From Alphaproteobacteria bacterium (GTDB taxonomy: Bacteria > Pseudomonadota > Alphaproteobacteria > Geminicoccales > Geminicoccaceae), in contig JALSRW010000590.1 of NCBI GenBank assembly GCA_026984595.1, positions 1-7,363 on the forward strand: a stretch of 7,363 nt of DNA, in the 5' to 3' direction. Below, piece by piece: positions 1 to 5,119 of the stretch (positions are counted from its first letter, which is position 1; the number at the start of each line of letters is the position of its first letter). The notes under the pieces are model-generated. The model did no database searches, was not told where the DNA came from, and saw only the letters and a list, made by a program, of their open reading frames with translations. Both the position numbers and the translations under genes were made by a program.

Positions 1-108
1 CTGCTGGCCGAACGCATGCAGCAGGCCGGTTTCGAGGCCTATGCCTTTCGCGGCGGGCTGGCGGCGGTACGGCGTGCGGCGGGCGAGGATCTGGCTATGC
101 TGCTATGA
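1..108 (+). CDS. C-terminal end of a rhodanese-like domain protein (partial)
   Basis: Only the last 35 codons and the TGA stop (106-108) are present; the gene begins left of the window. The peptide contains AGFEAYAFRGGLAAVRRAAG, which resembles the last strand and helix of rhodanese domains, where a pattern like 'Gf.vy.l.GGl.aW..aG' is usual. The normally conserved Trp of that helix is Val here. The active-site Cys loop of a rhodanese would lie upstream and cannot be seen, so neither sulfurtransferase activity nor the total length can be judged. The penultimate codon pair is CTG CTA. CTA is rare in GC-rich DNA, but here it is also the reverse complement of the TAG stop of the facing kinase gene. 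The family call rests on a short stretch and could be wrong; that the frame is coding is more certain. Confidence 0.5.
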   Translation: MLAERMQQAGFEAYAFRGGLAAVRRAAGEDLAMLL

Positions 109-1128
109 GCCGGCGGCGACACCCCCGTGGACGCGGGCGAACAGCGGCTGCAGCGGGCGCTCGGCACGGGCCCCGTACTGGCCGATGATTTCCGCCGCAC
201 ACAGGCTGCCGAGCCGACCACAGGCGCCGAGATCGAGTCCGGCGGCGAGGCCGCGCAGAAATCCCGCGGCATAGAGATCACCGGCGCCGGTGGTGTCCAG
301 GAGGCGCTCGGGCGCCACCGCGTCGATCACGTGCAGCTCCTCGCCACGTACCACCACACTGCCCTTGGGACCGCGCGTGAGGGCGGCGAAATGGACGTGC
401 CGGCGCACTTCCTGCAGCGCTTCGTCGAAGCTCCCGACCTCGTAGAGGCTGGTGATCTCGGCCTCGTTGGCGAACAGGATATCGACCTCGCGGGCCACCA
501 GCTCCCGGAACTCCTCGCGCCAGCGCTCGACGCAGAAGGCATCGGACAGGGTGAGCGCCAGTTTCCTGCCGGCCCCATGGCAGATCTCCGCCGCCTTGCG
601 ACAGGCGGCCTTGGCCTCCGGCCGGTCCCACAGATAGCCCTCGAGATAGGTGATTTCCGCCGCCCGCACGAGCTCGGGATCGATATCCTCGGGCCCGAGC
701 TCGACGCAGGCGCCGAGATATGTGGCCATGGTGCGCTGGGCATCGGGGGTGACGAACACCAGGCAACGGGCGGTACTCGGGCCGTCCCTGCTGGGCAGGC
801 TGCGAAAGGTGACGCCGGCGGCGCGGATATCGTGGCCGAACACCTGCCCGAGCTGATCGTCGCGAACCCGCCCGACATAGGCCGCGCGACCACCCAGGGC
901 GGCCAGCGCCGCCATGGTGTTGGCGCAGGAGCCGCCGGAGACCTCGTGCGCCGGCCCCATGCGGCGGTAGAGGAACTCGCACCGTTCCTCGTCCACCAGG
1001 GTCATCGCACCCTTTACGAGGCCGAGTTCCTCGAGAAACGCGTCCTCGGCATAGGCGACGACATCGACGATGGCATTGCCGATGCCGAGGACGTCGAATC
1101 CCCCGTGCTGCCCCGCAGCAATCTCCAT
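103..1128 (-). CDS. PfkB-family kinase, adenosine kinase-like
   Basis: This encodes 341 residues, a usual length for PfkB (ribokinase superfamily) kinases, which transfer phosphate from ATP to a sugar or nucleoside hydroxyl in the cytoplasm. The N-terminal substrate-binding part has VLGIGNAIVDVVA (about 13-25) and GGSCANTMAALAALGG (65-80, first PfkB signature). The C-terminal signature is DTTGAGDLYAAGF (278-290), with D284 as the expected catalytic base and GAGD as the anion hole. NEAE (221-224) is the usual 'N..E' magnesium/phosphate site. Overall it resembles the alphaproteobacterial proteins annotated as adenosine kinase, which would salvage adenosine to AMP, but ribokinase- or fructokinase-like specificity cannot be excluded. 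The frame is open 58 codons further upstream, into the ATPase gene. I chose ATG 1126-1128 because conserved sequence begins soon after it and a GGGAG lies about 10 bases upstream. It has its own candidate promoter. Its 3' end overlaps the facing gene. Confidence 0.88.
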   Translation of the reverse strand: MEIAAGQHGGFDVLGIGNAIVDVVAYAEDAFLEELGLVKGAMTLVDEERCEFLYRRMGPAHEVSGGSCANTMAALAALGGRAAYVGRVRDDQLGQVFGHDIRAAGVTFRSLPSRDGPSTARCLVFVTPDAQRTMATYLGACVELGPEDIDPELVRAAEITYLEGYLWDRPEAKAACRKAAEICHGAGRKLALTLSDAFCVERWREEFRELVAREVDILFANEAEITSLYEVGSFDEALQEVRRHVHFAALTRGPKGSVVVRGEELHVIDAVAPERLLDTTGAGDLYAAGFLRGLAAGLDLGACGRLGSLCAAEIIGQYGARAERPLQPLFARVHGGVAAGS

Positions 1129-1170
1129 TCCCGCCAGACTCCCTCGGACTGCCGTTGTCGATCGGTGGCG

Positions 1171-1198
1171 ACTATAGCCGCGGGCGAGGGCACCGCAA
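1171..1198 (-). promoter_or_regulatory. candidate sigma-70 promoter of the kinase gene
   Basis: On the minus strand, TTGCGG (1193-1198) and TATAGT (1171-1176) are separated by 16 bases. The -10 box matches the consensus in five of six positions; the -35 box is weaker. A transcript would start near 1164 and have a leader of about 35 bases. The position, in the only non-coding gap between the ATPase and kinase genes, suggests the kinase can be transcribed separately from the transporter. This is seen by eye only. Confidence 0.45.
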
Positions 1199-1225
1199 GG
1201 CCGCGACCGGAACGCCGCCGGCCGT

Positions 1226-2302
1226 TCAGGCGAGTGCCCGGCCGCTCTCGCGGTCGAACAGATGCATCTTTTCCGGCGGCACGGTGAGCCGGCAGAGAGC
1301 ATCGAGCTCGACCGGCAGATGGGCGTCGACCTGGGCCACGAAGCGGCTGCCGGCGACCTCGCCGATCAGCAGCTTGGCCGGCCCCAACGGCTCGATTTCG
1401 CGAACCCGGAGGGCGAAGGGGGTGCCGGCTTCGCCGACCTCGACATGCTCGGGGCGGATGCCCAGCAGCACCGGTACTCCGCTCTCGGCCGCGGGCGCTC
1501 CCGGCGGCGGCGCCAGATGGGTGCCATCGGCCAGACGGGCCATCGGCCGACCCTCGCGAGAGACCATCCGGGCTTCCAGGAAATTCATCGCCGGAGTGCC
1601 GATGAAGGCGGCGACGAAGCTGTTCGCCGGCCGCTCGTAGAGTTCGAGCGGCGCGGCGATCTGCTCGATGCGTCCCTCGTGCATGACGCAGACCCGATCG
1701 GCCAGGGTCATCGCTTCCACCTGATCGTGGGTGACATAGACCACGGTATTGCCGAGGCGGCGGTGGAGCTGGCGGATTTCGGTGCGCATCTCGACCCGGA
1801 GCTTGGCGTCGAGATTGGAAAGCGGCTCGTCGAACAGGAACACCTCCGGCTGGCGGACGATGGCGCGACCGATGGCCACCCGCTGTTGCTGGCCACCCGA
1901 AAGCTGCTTCGGGCGGCGGTCGAGAAACGCCTCGAGGCCGAGAATGCGTACGGCCTCGCCCAGCAGCCGTTCGATCTCGGCCTTCGGCACGCGCCGCACC
2001 CGCAGCCCGTAGGTGATGTTGTCGCGTACCGTCATGTGCGGGTAGAGGGCGTAGGACTGGAACACCATGGCGCAGTTGCGCTTGCCGGGCGGCACATCGG
2101 TCACGTCGCGATCACCGATCCACACGCGTCCCTCGCTGACCTGTTCGAGCCCGGCGATCATGCGAAGGGTCGTGGTCTTGCCGCAGCCGGAAGGCCCCAC
2201 CAGCACGACGAACTCGCCGTCCTCGATGGTGAGATCGAGCCGCGGGATGACGAGGGTGTCGCCGAAGCGCTTGGCGACCTGTTCGAGAAGCACGCGAGCC
2301 AT
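1226..2302 (-). CDS. ABC importer ATP-binding protein, MalK/UgpC-like (CUT1 type)
   Basis: This encodes 358 residues, the normal length of the MalK/UgpC ATPases that power carbohydrate uptake from the cytoplasmic face. All nucleotide-binding motifs are intact: Walker A GPSGCGKT (36-43), Q-loop Q82 in VFQSYALYPH, signature LSGGQQQR (134-141), Walker B VFLFDEP (154-160), D-loop SNLDAKLR (162-169) and switch His H192. From about 237 there is a C-terminal regulatory OB/TOBE-type domain, with GIRPEHVEV and the terminal PPEKMHLFD typical of the family. The frame is open far upstream, but ATG 2300-2302 begins the standard MARVLLEQVAKRFGD start; the ribosome site is only a weak GGAT five bases before it. 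The gene lies 59 bp after the binding-protein gene, behind a strong stem-loop, so it probably shares the transcript at a reduced level. These ATPases can serve more than one transporter, so the exact substrate is not shown. Confidence 0.93.
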   Translation of the reverse strand: MARVLLEQVAKRFGDTLVIPRLDLTIEDGEFVVLVGPSGCGKTTTLRMIAGLEQVSEGRVWIGDRDVTDVPPGKRNCAMVFQSYALYPHMTVRDNITYGLRVRRVPKAEIERLLGEAVRILGLEAFLDRRPKQLSGGQQQRVAIGRAIVRQPEVFLFDEPLSNLDAKLRVEMRTEIRQLHRRLGNTVVYVTHDQVEAMTLADRVCVMHEGRIEQIAAPLELYERPANSFVAAFIGTPAMNFLEARMVSREGRPMARLADGTHLAPPPGAPAAESGVPVLLGIRPEHVEVGEAGTPFALRVREIEPLGPAKLLIGEVAGSRFVAQVDAHLPVELDALCRLTVPPEKMHLFDRESGRALA

Positions 2303-2320
2303 GGCGGATCCGCAAGAAAC

Positions 2321-2343
2321 GGGGGAGCCGCGAAGGCTCCCCC
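2321..2343 (-). terminator. intercistronic stem-loop between binding-protein and ATPase genes
   Basis: A perfect 9-bp inverted repeat (GGGGGAGCC / GGCTCCCCC) encloses a 5-base loop, which reads TTCGC on the transcribed (minus) strand. It starts about 20 bases after the binding-protein stop codon. The downstream stretch GTTTCTTG is only a poor T-run, so it is more likely a partial terminator or a 3' end protecting the binding-protein message than a full stop. Binding proteins of ABC importers are needed in large excess, and such hairpins commonly set that ratio, as in the malE-malF interval of E. coli. The stem ends 18 bases before the ATPase start codon, so it could also affect ribosome access. 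Confidence 0.7.
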
Positions 2344-2361
2344 TGGACCGGAAACGGAGTT

Positions 2362-3831
2362 CTACTCGAGGGGCGGCAGACCCATCGAGGCCCGATAGGC
2401 CGCGAGCTGCTTGTCGCGGCCGAGCTCGTCGGTGAGCCGGTTCCACTCGGCGGTGATGGTATCGAGGGCCTCCTGCGGCTCGACCTCTCCGGCGAGTGCC
2501 TTGGAGAGTTCGATCTCCAGCACTTCGGTGTACTGGAAATAGCCCGGCAGCCGCATGTCGAGCGCCACATTGTTGCGCTCGGGATCGATCGAGGCGAGCT
2601 GGACCTCGAGATAGTTCTCGGCCTCCTCGCGGGTGAAGGTACCGGCCGCCAGCCAGGCGTCGATGTTCCGGAAGTGCGAGAGGCGGTAGGGATTGATGCC
2701 GGTGCCGCCGGTGGTCACGTCCTTCATCGAGTTTTCGGGGCTCGCGTACCAGGCGATGTAGTCCCAGGCGCAGGCCTGCTCCTGGCTGGTGGCCGGCACC
2801 GAGGCGACCCAACCGCCATAGGCCATGAAGGGGGAATGGATCACCCGGTCGAACTTGTCCCATTTGCCGGTCTTGTAATTCCAGATGGTGTCGGATCCGG
2901 GCAGCACGAAGAAGCCGACATTGCCCGCCACCTTGCTCTGCTTCGGATCGACCGAGATCGTGCCGGTATCGCCCCAATCGAAGTTCATCGCCACCTGGCC
3001 GCCGGCGAAGGCGGTCCGGATGTCACCCGAGTTCCAGTTGAGGGCTCCCGGAGGTGCGTATTTGGAACTCCGAATGTAGTCCTCGAGCGCCTTCAGCCAG
3101 CCAGGATTGCTCGTCTGGGCATCCATCGTCTCCGGATCGAAGAACATCGATCCGGGATTGTCCGGATGGTTGGTGTAGGCGGCGGCGTGGCTGAAGAAGA
3201 ACCAGAACTGCTGCCCACCGCGCACGAAGGCCTCGGCGGTGCCCCACAACCCCTCGTCCGGGCGGGTGAAGAACTCGGCGATATCGTAATACTGCTCCCA
3301 GGTCTGGGGCGGTGCCAGATCGTAACCGTACTTGGCCTTGAACGCCGCCTGCTCCTTCGGATCGCCGAACAGGTCCTTGCGGTAGGTGCCGCTGTGCACA
3401 TCGCCGTCGATGGTTTGCGCCACCACCCGTCCGTCCCAGACCATCAGCCGCTCCCGGTAGATCGGGGCGATGTCCTCCCAGGCGGCGCCCTGGCGGATCT
3501 CGGGCGGCATCTCGGAGAGATAGGGAGCGAAATCGCCCTGCCAGGCGGGTGCGTACATGATCACGTCATAGGCGTTCTGGCCGCTCACCAGCGCCGTCAT
3601 GTATTTCGGGTAGAGCTCGCCGAAGGGGAAGGTGACGACATTCGCCTTGCCGCCGGTCTTCTCTTCCCAGGTCTTGGCGTGGGCGATGGCCGGACCGCCG
3701 ATGAACGGCGGGTTGAAGGTGCCGATGGTGATCTGCTTGCCCTTGCAATCGACCGCGGCATGGGTCGGCACCGCCAGGGCGAGTACCGCCGCGCCGGCGA
3801 GCAGCGCGGAAAGTCGGGTTCGGATGGACAT
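2362..3831 (-). CDS. extracellular solute-binding protein of an ABC importer (family 1 type)
   Basis: This encodes 489 residues, somewhat longer than typical sugar-binding proteins of about 410-450. It has a clear Sec signal peptide: basic MSIRTR, hydrophobic core LSALLAGAAVLALAV, and a likely signal peptidase I site after VPTHA (residue 25). There is no lipobox, so it should be a soluble periplasmic protein. Family-1 features include TFPFGELYPKYMTAL (67-81), AYDVIMYAP (87-95) and DGDVHSGTYRKDLFGDP (142-158), which is the usual hinge and domain-crossing region. APPQTWEQYYDIAEFF (173-188) follows. A run rich in aromatics (FWFFFSHAAAY, 209-219) may line the cleft. I cannot tell the ligand. ATG 3829-3831 is preceded by a strong AGGGAGGAAG six bases upstream, the best ribosome site in the window, which fits the high level expected of this subunit. 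It lies 34 bp after the permease gene. Confidence 0.9.
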   Translation of the reverse strand: MSIRTRLSALLAGAAVLALAVPTHAAVDCKGKQITIGTFNPPFIGGPAIAHAKTWEEKTGGKANVVTFPFGELYPKYMTALVSGQNAYDVIMYAPAWQGDFAPYLSEMPPEIRQGAAWEDIAPIYRERLMVWDGRVVAQTIDGDVHSGTYRKDLFGDPKEQAAFKAKYGYDLAPPQTWEQYYDIAEFFTRPDEGLWGTAEAFVRGGQQFWFFFSHAAAYTNHPDNPGSMFFDPETMDAQTSNPGWLKALEDYIRSSKYAPPGALNWNSGDIRTAFAGGQVAMNFDWGDTGTISVDPKQSKVAGNVGFFVLPGSDTIWNYKTGKWDKFDRVIHSPFMAYGGWVASVPATSQEQACAWDYIAWYASPENSMKDVTTGGTGINPYRLSHFRNIDAWLAAGTFTREEAENYLEVQLASIDPERNNVALDMRLPGYFQYTEVLEIELSKALAGEVEPQEALDTITAEWNRLTDELGRDKQLAAYRASMGLPPLE

Positions 3832-3865
3832 CGTTCTTCCTCCCTGTTGTACGGGTGCATACGGC

Positions 3866-4870
3866 CTATTTCCGACCGCCCAGCGCCAGGCCGGAGCGCA
3901 TCAAGCGGGCGAGGAACATGGTCACCACCACCATCGGCAGGATGGCCACCAGCGCCGCGCCGGAGATCGACCACCATTCGGTGCCGCGCACCGAGTTCTG
4001 GCCGGCGATCATGATCGGCATGGTTTGCCAGCGGCTGGAGGTGAGGATGAGGGCGAACAGAAACTCGTTCCAGACGAAGCCGAGGGCGATCAGGAAGGTG
4101 GCGATCACCCCCGGTCGCGCCATCGGCAGGACGATGCCGAGAAAGATCCGCCAGCGCGGCACATCGTCCACCAGCGCCGCCTCCTCCACCTCCACCGGCA
4201 GGCCCTGGAAGAAGTCCCGCAGCAGCCAGACGGTGATCGGCAGTACGAAGGCGGTGTAGGCCAGCACCATCCCCCAGAAGGTGTCCAGCATGGGGATGCC
4301 GTCGCGGCCCATGCGCGCATAGAGGAGATAGAGGGCGAAGGCGGAGACGATGGGCGGGAACATGCGCTGGCTGATGAACCAGAAGGCGATGTCGTTGTTG
4401 CCCAGGATCTTGTCCCGGAGCGGCAGCCGGTTGACGAGGATCGAGGTCAGCAATGCGGCGAGAAAGGCGATCCCCATGCGTGACGTCTCGCCCATGCCGA
4501 GCGGAGCGAGGCCGACGAAGACGGCGATCCCGGCCAGGGCGAAGCTGACGCCGGCCAAGAGATGGACGCGGAAGGTGAAGCGCACCAGCGCATAGGCGGC
4601 CATCGCCCCGAGCAGGGTGGCGATGGTCGTCGCGGTGAGCGCGATCAGGGTGGAGTTGACGAGCGGCCGCACCACATCGCCGCGATCGCCGCCGAGCACC
4701 TCGCGAAGACCGTCGAGGGAGGGGCGGAAATCGATCCAGGGCAGATATGTCGGTCCGCTGAAGACCGCGGGCGGCGTCTTGAAGGCGGTGACCACCGTCC
4801 AATAGATGGGGAACAGGGTGAGGACGAACCACAGCAGGCAGGGAAGCAGGGCGGCCCAACGCAGTCTCAT
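3866..4870 (-). CDS. ABC importer permease, MalG-like, with an extra membrane insertion
   Basis: This encodes 334 residues; MalG-type permeases usually have about 270-300. It is an inner-membrane subunit forming the transport channel. Hydrophobic segments are seen at about 6-29, 69-95, 104-122, 131-148, 161-184, 198-217, 251-276 and 303-322, so up to eight rather than the usual six. The extra pair lies between AAYALVRFTFR (91-101) and AFWFISQRMFPP (162-173), which are adjacent in ordinary members. The EAA loop that docks on the ATPase is EVEEAALVDDVPRWRIFLGI (227-246). The residue after the first Asp, normally Gly, is D236. The end (TMPIMIAGQNS, then a last membrane segment) is typical. ATG 4868-4870 places the first membrane segment right at the N-terminus. 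In-frame ATGs at 4928-4930 and 4964-4966 would add a hydrophilic Arg-rich tail and seem less likely. It is first in the cluster; no partner permease gene is present. Confidence 0.88.
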   Translation of the reverse strand: MRLRWAALLPCLLWFVLTLFPIYWTVVTAFKTPPAVFSGPTYLPWIDFRPSLDGLREVLGGDRGDVVRPLVNSTLIALTATTIATLLGAMAAYALVRFTFRVHLLAGVSFALAGIAVFVGLAPLGMGETSRMGIAFLAALLTSILVNRLPLRDKILGNNDIAFWFISQRMFPPIVSAFALYLLYARMGRDGIPMLDTFWGMVLAYTAFVLPITVWLLRDFFQGLPVEVEEAALVDDVPRWRIFLGIVLPMARPGVIATFLIALGFVWNEFLFALILTSSRWQTMPIMIAGQNSVRGTEWWSISGAALVAILPMVVVTMFLARLMRSGLALGGRK

Positions 4871-4935
4871 GCCCGCCCGCCCCCGTTCCGGCGCCGGCAG
4901 ACGGCCCGACGTTGCCGCCGCGCACCGCATTCCAT
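4867..4935 (-). other. possible Arg-rich leader ORF coupled to the permease gene
   Basis: A 22-codon frame (MECGARRQRRAV..., eight Arg) starts at ATG 4933-4935 and stops at TGA 4867-4869, overlapping the permease ATG as ATGA. A GGGGAGG lies about 12 bases before its start, a better ribosome site than that of the permease. The arrangement would allow translational coupling. In GC-rich DNA, Arg-rich frames arise easily from non-coding sequence, so this may be chance. Confidence 0.22.
4871..4885 (-). promoter_or_regulatory. G-tract in place of a normal ribosome site at the permease start
   Basis: The minus strand reads CGGGGGCGGGCGGGC directly before the permease ATG. It has no AGGAG-like core, although partial pairing of GGGG with the anti-Shine-Dalgarno is possible. 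Three G-runs of three or more are present, one short of a classic three-layer quadruplex; a two-layer one is possible. Weak initiation here would fit the low amount of permease needed, or dependence on upstream translation. Confidence 0.35.
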
Positions 4936-4976
4936 GATCCGAATTCGCCTCCCCGTTCGGTCCCATCGACCGCCGG

Positions 4977-5005
4977 ACAGTAGCCCCGGTCGGCGGGCTT
5001 CGCAA
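4977..5005 (-). promoter_or_regulatory. candidate sigma-70 promoter of the transporter operon
   Basis: On the minus strand, TTGCGA (5000-5005) and TACTGT (4977-4982) are spaced by 17 bases. The -35 box matches four of six consensus positions and the -10 box only three. The start point would be near 4970, about 100 bases before the permease ATG and upstream of the possible leader ORF. No operator repeat is obvious around it, and no regulator gene is in the window. Confidence 0.35.
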
Positions 5006-5052
5006 TCGGCCATCGGCTCCGCGGCCGCGCGATGCTGGTCGGCATCCCCCAT

Positions 5053-5072
5053 CCGCCCTATATTGCGGGCGG
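5053..5072 (+). promoter_or_regulatory. candidate -10 region of typA inside a short palindrome
   Basis: TATATT (5059-5064) matches the -10 consensus in five of six positions and predicts a start near 5071, about 50 bases before the typA ATG. It lies within a perfect 6-bp inverted repeat, CCGCCC (5053-5058) and GGGCGG (5067-5072). The region 17 bases upstream has no good -35 hexamer, so the promoter may need an activator or use a non-consensus -35. Confidence 0.42.
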
Positions 5073-5073
5073 A

Positions 5074-5091
5074 GCGCGGCCGTGGCCGCGC
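5074..5091 (+). promoter_or_regulatory. GC-only hairpin in the typA leader
   Basis: GCGCGGCC (5074-5081) and GGCCGCGC (5084-5091) form a perfect inverted repeat with two bases between. A folded RNA would have a 7-bp stem closed by a CGUG tetraloop. It would sit at the very 5' end of the transcript if the TATATT box is used, and ends 28 bases before the start codon. It could protect the 5' end or make translation depend on temperature. No T-run follows, so a terminator is unlikely. Confidence 0.45.
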
Positions 5092-5119
5092 CGTTTCGTG
5101 TCGGGCAACGGATACCCCA

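Noticed and set aside
127..1287. Long plus-strand open frame of 386 codons over the kinase gene
   Set aside because: It is antisense to a kinase with clear PfkB signatures. Long antisense frames are expected in GC-rich coding DNA, and its product resembles no known family.
2303..2977. Upstream extension of the ATPase frame, and the kinase frame extended to 1302
   Set aside because: Both extensions overlap neighbouring genes and give Arg/Gly-rich text without family similarity. The chosen ATGs fit the family starts.
4871..4885. G-quadruplex at the permease start
   Set aside because: Only three runs of three or more Gs are present, so a stable three-layer quadruplex cannot form. It is kept only as an unusual ribosome-site region.
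4562..5119. Upstream in-frame extension of TypA by 186 codons
   Set aside because: The frame is open, but the translation is low-complexity Arg/Gly/Pro sequence overlapping the permease gene in antisense and the promoter region. The TypA family begins at MDQRNIAIIAHVDHGKT.
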